A DNA stretch of 64,000 nt from a virus: positions 21,246 through 85,245 of the IMG/VR virus record IMGVR_UViG_3300030107_004732; one strand, given 5' to 3'. Shown in pieces: positions 41,869 through 49,760 of this stretch. The notes under the pieces were generated by a model. The model did not search any database, was not told where the DNA came from, and saw nothing but the letters and a program-made list of their open reading frames with translations. Position 1 is the stretch's first letter; each line of letters opens with the position of its first letter. Both the position numbers and the translations under genes were made by a program.

Positions 41869-42644
41869 TTTTTGTTTCCATCAATTAAATTACCCCATAG
41901 GGATGTTTTACCATTTATTATTTGTATTATATGCACTGTAAATAACCCTTTAGCATAATAATCTACTATTGCAAATGCATGTGCCCAATTTATAGGTCTT
42001 CCTGCAAGCCATTCATTTGACTTTGGTCCCATATCTTTTAAGCATCCAATACTCCAAGCTGACTTTGGTCCATCCATATGAGTAGCAGACATTTGCTGTA
42101 AATCATGCCAATGCCCATACATTATATTGCAACCAAATTTCCGAATATGGTTAGCAGTATGATATTGACCACCATATTGATGGCCATGATAAAAGTATAA
42201 TTTTCCCAATTTAAGATGTTTTCCGAATTTGTAATATTTATAGCCACGAACATCCAACTTAACAGCATTAGCAAATTTATACTGAGGAATATAGGGATAT
42301 TTTTCAACTGCCATATTACACCAATTGTCATGATTACCCTCAGTAAAGTACTTTTCTTTACAATTAGCCTTATCGAGAGACTCATCAATTTGGTCCATTC
42401 CACGGTTAACATCTTTCACATCCTTATCAAAATCATTTATTAAATATTCTAATGGCGGTGCCTTTTTTCTCTTAAATCTCCAAGCACTAAATGCATGCCA
42501 TTCACCAACGTCACCCAAATCTACATAAGCATCTGGTTTAACTATTTCAATTGTCTTTTTGAGACAGTTAATTGCAGGTTGGTCATGAAGAGGAAAGTGT
42601 TTATCTGGCGTTACTATTACTCTTTTAACCACACCTTTATCCAT
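41865..42644 (-). CDS. Calcineurin-like metallophosphoesterase
   Basis: 259 aa. Full set of metal-binding motifs in order: D14-K-H16, LGD45, GNH105-D106, HGH near 153-155, and GHWH near 178-181. This fold hydrolyses phosphoesters, ranging from nucleic acids to cyclic nucleotides. Located between the small membrane protein and small tail genes in the late block, unusual for a replication nuclease. Possible roles are DNA-end processing during packaging or degradation of a host signalling nucleotide. Confidence 0.85.
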   Translation of the reverse strand: MDKGVVKRVIVTPDKHFPLHDQPAINCLKKTIEIVKPDAYVDLGDVGEWHAFSAWRFKRKKAPPLEYLINDFDKDVKDVNRGMDQIDESLDKANCKEKYFTEGNHDNWCNMAVEKYPYIPQYKFANAVKLDVRGYKYYKFGKHLKLGKLYFYHGHQYGGQYHTANHIRKFGCNIMYGHWHDLQQMSATHMDGPKSAWSIGCLKDMGPKSNEWLAGRPINWAHAFAIVDYYAKGLFTVHIIQIINGKTSLWGNLIDGNKK

Positions 42645-42646
42645 AA

Positions 42647-42808
42647 CTACTCCTTTAGTTGTTTCTTAATTAACATTATTTTGTAAACAAAATAGACAAT
42701 AGTAACTATTCCCACACCCATTTTTACTAATTCAGGTAAAAAATCCATAAATTGAACAGTTATTCCTCCACTACCTATTATTGCCGATTTTAAAGTATCT
42801 AAATCCAT
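42647..42808 (-). CDS. Candidate holin
   Basis: 53 aa, MDLDTLKSAIIGSGGITVQ... One strongly hydrophobic segment (VGIVTIVYFVYKIMLI, about 32-47), possibly a weaker one before it, and a basic tail KKQLKE. Immediately downstream of the lysozyme with a TAATG overlap, the typical holin/lysozyme pairing. Confidence 0.6.
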   Translation of the reverse strand: MDLDTLKSAIIGSGGITVQFMDFLPELVKMGVGIVTIVYFVYKIMLIKKQLKE

Positions 42809-43215
42809 TATACTTCTAAAGCCTTTACTCTGTTACTTAATTCTTTTGCTCTATTAGGCGTTTGTCTTGCCCATAAACTATCAAGCATTTCTACTGATGC
42901 TTCTTTCCATTGTTTATTTCTTAAAAACGCTATAGTTTTTTTAAACTTAGAAACACCAGTAACTCCTAACTGATAACACATTTCCATTACAACATCTTGA
43001 ATTTCTGGAGGCATGTATTTAAACCAATCAAATTTAAGTTTTATCATAGATTTTAAATTGTCTAATTTGCGGTCAAGAATCATATCACATATATCTTCAT
43101 CTAATTCTAAATCCTTAATTGCAAAGCCATATCCAATAGTATCTATACCTAAACTATCTTTATAAACTATACCTACATATCCTTCATGCTGTTTAATACT
43201 TTCTTTTAAATCCAT
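42808..43215 (-). CDS. T4-type lysozyme (glycoside hydrolase 24) endolysin
   Basis: 135 aa. E11, D20 and T26 fall at the same positions as in T4 lysozyme (HEG...YKDSLGIDTIGYG), the catalytic triad that cleaves between N-acetylmuramic acid and N-acetylglucosamine. The C-terminus (WARQTPNRAKELSNRVKAL) matches the family's second lobe. No signal peptide, so holin-dependent. Coupled to the candidate holin gene. Confidence 0.93.
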   Translation of the reverse strand: MDLKESIKQHEGYVGIVYKDSLGIDTIGYGFAIKDLELDEDICDMILDRKLDNLKSMIKLKFDWFKYMPPEIQDVVMEMCYQLGVTGVSKFKKTIAFLRNKQWKEASVEMLDSLWARQTPNRAKELSNRVKALEV

Positions 43216-43216
43216 A

Positions 43217-43516
43217 TTATCCCCTATAAACTATTGCTGTATCATTTGCACCTATAGTAACTGAAGACCATCTACCATATATAGTAGTCCCTTCAGGCAC
43301 TTCTAAAGAACTTAAATTATCTCCTAAATTAGTATCAACAGATGTAGCAGTAACTGTGCCACTTGCAGTATTATCTGCTATAACTTCTGTTCCTACTAGT
43401 ATTGTAATTGCTATATATGTGTGTGAATTGACAGTTGCATTTGTTACTATATCCCAACCGCCTTGACCTAATTTAAGATTATTAGATTCTTGAACTGTGT
43501 ATTTATTTATTGCCAT
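43217..43516 (-). CDS. Small beta-rich structural protein
   Basis: 99 aa, MAINKYTVQESNNLKLGQGGWDIVT..., Thr/Val-rich beta pattern ending TIGANDTAIVYRG, similar in style to the decoration-like proteins at 44322, 45859 and 46416. GGAGG lies upstream. Probably a minor virion protein. Confidence 0.65.
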   Translation of the reverse strand: MAINKYTVQESNNLKLGQGGWDIVTNATVNSHTYIAITILVGTEVIADNTASGTVTATSVDTNLGDNLSSLEVPEGTTIYGRWSSVTIGANDTAIVYRG

Positions 43517-43567
43517 ATTTACCTCCTGCTCTAAGCACTGGCTGTGCGTGAATGAGCTTGTTTATTG

Positions 43568-44041
43568 TTATCGTATACCATGTGAGCCTGGAACAATTAT
43601 TCTAGGTCCACTAATTTTGCTTGATTCGTGTTTCTCTACCATTTTTTTAAATTCTCTCATAAAATATTCTTTTACTTCCATATTCATAACATCTTCCGCA
43701 AGTCTAGCTTTAACATAATAAACTAAAGCTTTTGCTAAATATGGAGGTAAATCTAAAACATCATCTTCATCTTTAAGATTTTCAGGACTATAAACATATT
43801 GTATTTCAATACCATTTTCAATAGTCCCTTGAGGAGATTTCCAAAGTTGTCTTTGAGCTCCTGGGCCAAAATCTTTGTTTTCAACATTATTATCAAAAGA
43901 TGTATCTTTCTCTATTAATGCAAATTTATTACCTTTTACATAATATCCATATTGGCGAATAGCTGAACCACTTGACCATGTTCCTCCAGCATTTTCACAA
44001 GTTGTTCTGCTTGAATAACCATCTAAACTACAATATCCCAT
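43568..44041 (-). CDS. Putative head-tail connector protein
   Basis: 157 aa. N-terminal cysteine loop (CSLDGYSSRTTCENAGG), middle beta hairpins, and a C-terminal amphipathic helix LPPYLAKALVYYVKARLAEDVMNMEVKEYFMREF typical of phage connector proteins. It follows another small connector-like gene with a one-base overlap. Assignment by pattern and position. Confidence 0.6.
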   Translation of the reverse strand: MGYCSLDGYSSRTTCENAGGTWSSGSAIRQYGYYVKGNKFALIEKDTSFDNNVENKDFGPGAQRQLWKSPQGTIENGIEIQYVYSPENLKDEDDVLDLPPYLAKALVYYVKARLAEDVMNMEVKEYFMREFKKMVEKHESSKISGPRIIVPGSHGIR

Positions 44042-44322
44042 TATAAACCATCCTCATCTTTTGTTAAGGGTTCTCCAACTAATCGTAACACACTTCTATA
44101 TTCATCTCTTTGATTTAAATGATTTTTAGCTCTTATATCTAAAACTTTAATCATATTAGAAGGATAATCATAAAATCTTTTATCTTCTATTATGTCCATT
44201 CTTGTTGTAGCAACATGAACTTCAGAAATCATATTTATTTCTTCTATACCATCTTGAATATAAGCAAGTGCTCTACCAGTTTCTTTAATTCCAACTCTTT
44301 CCATCAATTGTTTAATTTTCAT
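44041..44322 (-). CDS. Putative head-tail adaptor
   Basis: 93 aa. Helix LAYIQDGIEEINMISEVHVATTRMDIIEDKRFYDYPSNMIKVLDIR: a helix followed by a beta pair, the pattern of gp4-like adaptors that bind the portal. One-base overlaps with both neighbours. Family assignment not certain. Confidence 0.6.
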   Translation of the reverse strand: MKIKQLMERVGIKETGRALAYIQDGIEEINMISEVHVATTRMDIIEDKRFYDYPSNMIKVLDIRAKNHLNQRDEYRSVLRLVGEPLTKDEDGL

Positions 44323-44807
44323 TATGCATCATCCAATACTGCATACACTAATACTTTAATATCATTAGCTGCTGCTATTGCTGTAAAATCTGCTGTATCT
44401 GCTGTTCCTGCAAGTCTACCCCACCAAACATCACCAGGTTCTAATGTTAAATTACCTGTAGCATTAGCTGCTGCTACACCATGAGTAAAATTAATATATA
44501 AGTTATCTCTAGATTTAGTAGTTCCATCAGACCTAAATCCTGAATGTTTTATAACTATAAATTCTATATTATCAGACGCTGAAGTTCTAGTAGGAGTTGT
44601 GTTTCCAGCTGTGCCTTGTAAATATCCTATATCAGCAACTATCAAAGCCTCACTAGAAGTATCAATATCTTGAGCATAAGAAATCCATTTACAATCATCT
44701 CCAGCACCATCATTTAAATCATATTCAATATCGCCACTTACATGAGTTCTCATATCGTCTGGCAAAACAGATGCAGTAATATTAATTAAGCCATTATTTG
44801 CCGCCAT
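44322..44807 (-). CDS. Beta-rich virion protein
   Basis: 161 aa, Ala/Thr/Asp-rich beta strands (DNIEFIVIKHSGF; NLTLEPGDVWWGRL). Resembles neighbouring decoration-like proteins, so probably one of several paralogous-style surface proteins. TAATG overlaps. Confidence 0.6.
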   Translation of the reverse strand: MAANNGLINITASVLPDDMRTHVSGDIEYDLNDGAGDDCKWISYAQDIDTSSEALIVADIGYLQGTAGNTTPTRTSASDNIEFIVIKHSGFRSDGTTKSRDNLYINFTHGVAAANATGNLTLEPGDVWWGRLAGTADTADFTAIAAANDIKVLVYAVLDDA

Positions 44808-45859
44808 TATTCACCTCTTTTTCCTTTTTTAGGTTCTTCTTGTTGAGGAGGCGGTGATGCTGCTATTCTTAAACCATTAATAAATTGATTCATTAAATCA
44901 GTAGCTTGAGCTTCCCACCATCCATATTTATAAGTTATTCTAGCAATATCTTTTTCGTATTTAATTACTTTTTCTTTATAGATTGCTATTTTACTCGTTA
45001 TTTGTCTTTCTTTATCCTTATCTGTAGAATCTAATTTTGAAGTATATATTTGCATTTCTCTATCAAATTTTTTGCTTGCTATATCAGCTTCTTTATCAAA
45101 TTTTTCTAATTTTTTAGTAACCAATTCTAATTCTTTATCAGCCATTTCTAAATCTTCTGCTGTCAATTGAGTTTTTGTATCAGTTAAGTTAAACTCTATT
45201 GCAGGCGGAGCATATCTAGGTAAATCTGGTATATTTATATCTTCATATAAAGCTGTTAATTCTTCTAAAGTAGGTAATAAGCTATGACATTCATTAGCCT
45301 TAGCTTTACAAACAAAAGATGCTGCATATAGTACTACTAAATATTCGTATTCATTTGGAAAATTTAAAATACCTTCACTATTAAAATCTAATGCACTTCC
45401 TGATGAAGGGTCACTTTCTTTTGTTGAATAATCTAAATGAGTTACTGATGTCTTATTATCAGAACTAGTTGTAACAGGTACTGTAAAAACTTTACCATCC
45501 AACATATACCAACCTGGATTATATTTACTTCTATATTTCAAACTTTCAACATCAGTTGCTTCATATCTATCTGCTGCATCCATTAAAGATGCAGGTCTAA
45601 ATTGTCCAGCGCTTCCATCTTGTCTAACAACACTTAATACTCTTCCTATTACAGTTACTCCACCACCACTAGTATCATCGGTAGTCTGAGAAAATTTTAA
45701 TGCTTCTGCAGGATTCATAACTAATATATTATTAACAACAGCTTTTACACCATCTTGAATCCAATAGCCTGCTTCTGTAGTGCTAGGAACAGTAGTAGAT
45801 GTTATATCTTCTCCAATTATAGCACTTAATCTAGTTCCAAATGTTACTGATTCTATCAT
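44807..45859 (-). CDS. Virion protein with C-terminal coiled coil
   Basis: 350 aa. The N-terminal 220 residues are mixed alpha/beta (YWIQDGVKAVVNNIL; YNPGWYMLDGKVFTVP; NEYEYLVVLYAASFVCKAKA), as in head-completion or stopper proteins; residues 230-320 form a long charged coiled coil; the end is Pro/Gln/Lys-rich. The position between decoration-like and adaptor genes supports a connector role. Confidence 0.6.
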   Translation of the reverse strand: MIESVTFGTRLSAIIGEDITSTTVPSTTEAGYWIQDGVKAVVNNILVMNPAEALKFSQTTDDTSGGGVTVIGRVLSVVRQDGSAGQFRPASLMDAADRYEATDVESLKYRSKYNPGWYMLDGKVFTVPVTTSSDNKTSVTHLDYSTKESDPSSGSALDFNSEGILNFPNEYEYLVVLYAASFVCKAKANECHSLLPTLEELTALYEDINIPDLPRYAPPAIEFNLTDTKTQLTAEDLEMADKELELVTKKLEKFDKEADIASKKFDREMQIYTSKLDSTDKDKERQITSKIAIYKEKVIKYEKDIARITYKYGWWEAQATDLMNQFINGLRIAASPPPQQEEPKKGKRGE

Positions 45860-46332
45860 TATGCGCTCACTACGAAAAGCTCAACTTTAATTGCATTTCC
45901 ACCAGGTTGAATTACTATACTTTCTAAATCAACTAAATCAGTTACAAGATTAGCATTTGCATCAGAAACGCCTACAGCATCTTCAGGATAACCCATTACA
46001 AAAGTACTTCCAGCTTTAACTAATATTGTTGCCGATGTATCTGCAGAAGAATCATCTTCGCCTACATCTATTTGTAAACTCATTTTTAAATCATTGCTTC
46101 CATCTAAATTAGTTAATCTTATATATCTAACACTTTGCATATCCACAGGGGATAAAGTTCCATCTGCAACAGAACTATGAAAATTTATTAATGTAGTTTC
46201 ACTATTAGCTGGACATGTTACAATTCTTTTATATACTTCGTTGACAGATGCAATAGTTAATGTATTAGTACTACCCTGTTGAGAACCATTTAAAGTCAAA
46301 CTTTCAGTATGCGTCACTGTTAATGTCGCCAT
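45859..46332 (-). CDS. Beta-rich virion protein
   Basis: 157 aa, MATLTVTHTESLTLNGSQQGS..., a beta-sandwich-like pattern with VRYIRLTNLDGSNDLKMSLQI. A hairpin in the leader (46362-46398) precedes it. Likely capsid decoration or a minor head protein. Confidence 0.6.
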   Translation of the reverse strand: MATLTVTHTESLTLNGSQQGSTNTLTIASVNEVYKRIVTCPANSETTLINFHSSVADGTLSPVDMQSVRYIRLTNLDGSNDLKMSLQIDVGEDDSSADTSATILVKAGSTFVMGYPEDAVGVSDANANLVTDLVDLESIVIQPGGNAIKVELFVVSA

Positions 46333-46361
46333 TTTAACTCCTTCTTTTTTAAGGGCTCACC

Positions 46362-46398
46362 CTCCACTCGGAGAAACAACCAAATGGAGGGGTCACCC
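46362..46398 (-). promoter_or_regulatory. Intergenic hairpin between capsid-surface genes
   Basis: CCCTCCA/TGGAGGG (7 bp, 18-nt loop), flanked by further GGG/CCC pairing, fills the 83-bp gap between the 46416 and 45859 genes. No T-run on the minus strand after it, so an RNA-stability or processing element is more likely than a terminator. Confidence 0.4.
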
Positions 46399-46415
46399 AG
46401 TTTATTTACTACGTA

Positions 46416-46901
46416 TTAAGATGCAACATAACTTCCAGATACTGAATCAGTTGGTTTTGACCAGATTACAAGAAATCTAGTCTCTCCAGCAGTACCAGCA
46501 CCACCAGTAGTTATCTTTGCAGTAACTGTTCTAGTAGATGATGAATAACCACCTAGAGCACCATCGTCATCTGTAACGTAAGCACCTTTTTCTCCTCCAT
46601 CATGATTAAAAGCGAAAACTTCGCCAGCAGCTAATGCTCCACCACTTTTTATATTAGTAGCTTCGTAAAAACCGTTGTCGTCATCTTCATCACCTACAAT
46701 CATAGACGCAGAAGAAGCTGAATCCCATAGCGTAACGCCATGAACCTGAACATCATTCAAATAAGCTCCAGCAGGGATAGTTACTGATGCAGTATATACA
46801 CCTGCAGCAGAAAAACCATCACCATCAGTTATTTTAATGACCATTTCAGCTGTATTTGGATTCCAGCTAGATTTGTATGTTTGTCTATCTAAAGTTGCCA
46901 T
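46416..46901 (-). CDS. Beta-rich virion protein, probable capsid decoration
   Basis: 161 aa from the second of two adjacent ATGs (46901), which sits at better spacing from GGAGG. Beta-rich, Gly/Ala/Asp-rich (TASVTIPAGAYLNDVQVHGV; TRTVTAKITTGGAGTAGETRFLVIW). Close to the major capsid gene. Family not recognised. Confidence 0.6.
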   Translation of the reverse strand: MATLDRQTYKSSWNPNTAEMVIKITDGDGFSAAGVYTASVTIPAGAYLNDVQVHGVTLWDSASSASMIVGDEDDDNGFYEATNIKSGGALAAGEVFAFNHDGGEKGAYVTDDDGALGGYSSSTRTVTAKITTGGAGTAGETRFLVIWSKPTDSVSGSYVAS

Positions 46902-46911
46902 CATCTACCTC

Positions 46912-47223
46912 CTATGCTTTAATTACTAAAACATTAGCAGTGCCAGAGGCTATATCAATAGCGCCACCAGTATTATTAGCTATTATTAGTGTTACTGTAT
47001 CAGCAGCTGTAACTGCTCCACGTAAAACACCATCTATTATATCAACATTTAAGCTTGATAATACAAAGTCACCTAAAGCAGCACCTGTGACAGTAACTTC
47101 TAATGCTTCTTCATCACCATCAGCAATAGAACCTGGATTCCAAGCTTTAGAAGCGGCTAAAATATTATCTAACCTCCCTAAACTGTCACCAGCTTTATTT
47201 TGTCCATACATTGGAATTGCCAT
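46912..47223 (-). CDS. Small virion protein next to the capsid gene
   Basis: 103 aa, Ala/Gly/Asp-rich, beta-type (ALEVTVTGAALGDFVLSSLNVDI; DTVTLIIANNTGGAIDIASG). Immediately downstream of the capsid gene, GGAGG upstream. Capsid decoration or stabilisation is likely. Confidence 0.65.
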   Translation of the reverse strand: MAIPMYGQNKAGDSLGRLDNILAASKAWNPGSIADGDEEALEVTVTGAALGDFVLSSLNVDIIDGVLRGAVTAADTVTLIIANNTGGAIDIASGTANVLVIKA

Positions 47224-47233
47224 AATAAACCTC

Positions 47234-48766
47234 CTATGTCCACATAGCGTGAGCTTCTGGCATAGACCATTCCATTCCCGCTTCTGTTAAGATTAAGTCA
47301 ACTCTACGGTCAACACCTGAGTTCTCAAGGGTTTGTACACCCACGTGAACTGAAGTATCTCTGTTAACACCGTTGCCCACAAGTGGACGATACGCACAAT
47401 GTTTCATATCAATACCTAATAACTTCACATTAGTTCCATCTAAGTGGATATTTCTAGCCACATTCATGTCACCATATGGAGTTGAGAAAGTTGTAATATC
47501 AACACCGAATATTTTTTTCTTGCCAGTCATTGCAATATCAGACCTAAAGTTAGGAGATATTTCAAGATTATTCTTGAAGTAACCACCCATTTTATGTAGC
47601 CAGTTATATACTGCAGTATTACAGAAGAATACATTAGCACTTTGTGAATTATATCTTGGGTCCATATAGTTAGACATGTCATCTAAGAAATCATCAGCAG
47701 TCTTAGTTGCAATATCTAAACTAAATACATTACCATAATTAGCGATATAATCTACAGCACCTTGTGTAGTCTGTGTAGTAGTAGTTTGTTGAGCACCAAA
47801 CAATAAAGATGTTTCAATATCCCATTTATGTTCAATAAGCTTTTCTTTCCAAACTCTAGCCCATTCGTTGCCTTCGTATTTTAATACTGTAGCACGAGCA
47901 GTGTTTGTCATAGCCATTGAAGTTTTCCAGATTTGAGTGTATCCATATTGAGTACTGTAAGGTTGGTCTTTCCATGTTTCAGGATAACCAGAACCTTCTT
48001 CATGTGCTGTACCTACTACATAACATCTTGAACCTTCTAAAGATGTTGCGATTGCCTCATCATATACTTGAGTATCAATCTCATCGCCAGACCATCCAGC
48101 AAGATAAACTGCAGATGTATTAACACAATCTCTAACTAACTTACAAGTTAATTTTACAGATTCTCTACTATCTTTATCGTCATCTGTAGCGGTAACTACT
48201 TTTACTATTAGGTAATCAACAGCATCACCACCTCCGTCTGTAGTAGACATAGGTATTTTAACTAATTGACCTGGTAAAAAGAAATTAGGTCTAGTACCAG
48301 TTGCACCAACTGCAATAGCACCGTTAGATTGACCATATACATTTTGAATGTTACCTTCTGATTTGTAATCAGCAGCCATCCAAATAATTAAGTCATCACC
48401 AACAGTCATTGCTCCTGGAGCACCACCATCATTAGATGCTACTAAATCAGCATCTCCACCACTACCGCCAGTAGCTACTGTGCCACTGTTATCTTCGTGT
48501 GCTGAAACATAAGCATAACGCTTATGGTAAGAACCTCTTTTTTCAGTAAATTTGAAAGAAGGGTCGTCTGTAGGTTTTTTACCTACTTTTGACAGAAATC
48601 GAAAAAATGGGTCTTGAGCTATTGCTAACTCAGAAACCCTGTCGCCAAAGTTATACTTCCTACGCAGGTCACCAGTATCTACATCAGATGTAGCAGTACC
48701 TGGACCATTAGAAAGAACGTCTGTAACTCCCAATTCCGATAACTGTACGTAATCATTTAAAGCCAT
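47234..48766 (-). CDS. Major capsid protein (SU10/DUF5309-like)
   Basis: 510 aa. HK97-type coat protein of the SU10-like kind: N-terminal helix region (GDRVSELAIAQDPFFRFLSKVGKK), an extended insertion with Gly/Asp-rich loops (90-230), KTSMAMTNTARATVLKYEGNEWARVWKEKLIEHKWDIE spine-type helix near 280-320, and the C-terminal FSTPYGDMNVARN... LLGIDMKHCAYRPL. Preceded by scaffold and portal genes in canonical order, with AAAGGAG before the ATG and a hairpin in the leader. Confidence 0.88.
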   Translation of the reverse strand: MALNDYVQLSELGVTDVLSNGPGTATSDVDTGDLRRKYNFGDRVSELAIAQDPFFRFLSKVGKKPTDDPSFKFTEKRGSYHKRYAYVSAHEDNSGTVATGGSGGDADLVASNDGGAPGAMTVGDDLIIWMAADYKSEGNIQNVYGQSNGAIAVGATGTRPNFFLPGQLVKIPMSTTDGGGDAVDYLIVKVVTATDDDKDSRESVKLTCKLVRDCVNTSAVYLAGWSGDEIDTQVYDEAIATSLEGSRCYVVGTAHEEGSGYPETWKDQPYSTQYGYTQIWKTSMAMTNTARATVLKYEGNEWARVWKEKLIEHKWDIETSLLFGAQQTTTTQTTQGAVDYIANYGNVFSLDIATKTADDFLDDMSNYMDPRYNSQSANVFFCNTAVYNWLHKMGGYFKNNLEISPNFRSDIAMTGKKKIFGVDITTFSTPYGDMNVARNIHLDGTNVKLLGIDMKHCAYRPLVGNGVNRDTSVHVGVQTLENSGVDRRVDLILTEAGMEWSMPEAHAMWT

Positions 48767-48779
48767 TTTGACTCCTTTA

Positions 48780-48833
48780 CTATTTTATTTTACGTTTAAG
48801 TTCGGCTAGGGATTAACCTAAATGCCAAACATG
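48780..48833 (-). promoter_or_regulatory. Leader of the capsid gene with a hairpin
   Basis: Minus strand: GGC-ATT-TAGG-TTAATC-CCTA-GCC can form a hairpin between the scaffold stop and the capsid binding site AAAGGAG. Could be a processing or stability element for the abundant capsid message. Confidence 0.35.
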
Positions 48834-49724
48834 TTATCCAAATAAGTTGTCTAATTCACCATCTGAACTCTTAAGCATATCAAACACATTGTCTTCTGCA
48901 CTTACTTTTTCAGGTTGGCTATTAGCACTCCCTTGGCTTACTGGAATATCTCGAACACCTTTCATCTGATTAAGCATATCTTCTTTAGTTGCATTTGCAA
49001 CATTTTGATTTACTTGACCTCTATTAAGCAAAGTATACATATCATCAAATGATAAACCGCCTTTAGAAAATCTTTGTTGAGCAGTATCTACAAACTGTTG
49101 AAATTGTTCATCAGTCATGTTATACCTTTCTTTAAACTCATCTGCTTGATTTTTTAAAGCAATTTTATGATTCATATGTTGTGCTTTTTGTCTTTCAGAA
49201 CTTAGAATTTCATTAGTACGCTTTTGAACAATACCGTCCACCATTGTATTAAATACTTTTCTAGAATCAGATTCAGGTTTAGTAATCATTTCGTCAGCAT
49301 CGAACATAAAATCTTCGTCTAAATTTAAACGTTCTTTTACATTATCAGGGACACTGCCTCCATTACTAAAATATCCTCGAACATGTTCCACTAAACCACT
49401 ATCTTTTTTCATCGCATCTAGTACAGGAATAAAAGGTTGCAACTCATTGAGTTGGGCTTTTAATCTTTGTGCTTCACGACTGGAATCACTATACCTTTTT
49501 CGCATATTATTTAGCTCATCAGGTTCTTGTGACACCTGGCCTTGTGCCTCTACATTATTGGGGTCCTGCTGTGCAGGAGTTACCTCAGTTTGGGTCTCTG
49601 GCGTTTGGTTGTCTTGAATACCTCCATTAACTTGGTCTTCAAGGTCACTAAAAAAGTCACCACTATTGGAGCCAAAAACAGCTTCATCAACTGTTTGTGG
49701 GTTACCTTGTGTATTTTCTTCCAT
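48834..49724 (-). CDS. Scaffolding protein
   Basis: 296 aa; start at 49724 because GGAG lies six bases upstream (an ATG at 49736 has none). Acidic, Gln/Asn-rich N-terminus, a coiled-coil centre (LNNMRKRYSDSSREAQRLKAQLNEL), and a C-terminal acidic tail. Such composition between portal and capsid genes is typical of scaffold proteins. Confidence 0.8.
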   Translation of the reverse strand: MEENTQGNPQTVDEAVFGSNSGDFFSDLEDQVNGGIQDNQTPETQTEVTPAQQDPNNVEAQGQVSQEPDELNNMRKRYSDSSREAQRLKAQLNELQPFIPVLDAMKKDSGLVEHVRGYFSNGGSVPDNVKERLNLDEDFMFDADEMITKPESDSRKVFNTMVDGIVQKRTNEILSSERQKAQHMNHKIALKNQADEFKERYNMTDEQFQQFVDTAQQRFSKGGLSFDDMYTLLNRGQVNQNVANATKEDMLNQMKGVRDIPVSQGSANSQPEKVSAEDNVFDMLKSSDGELDNLFG

Positions 49725-49760
49725 TATATTCTCCATTTTTTTGTTGTTAATTTAATTAAT

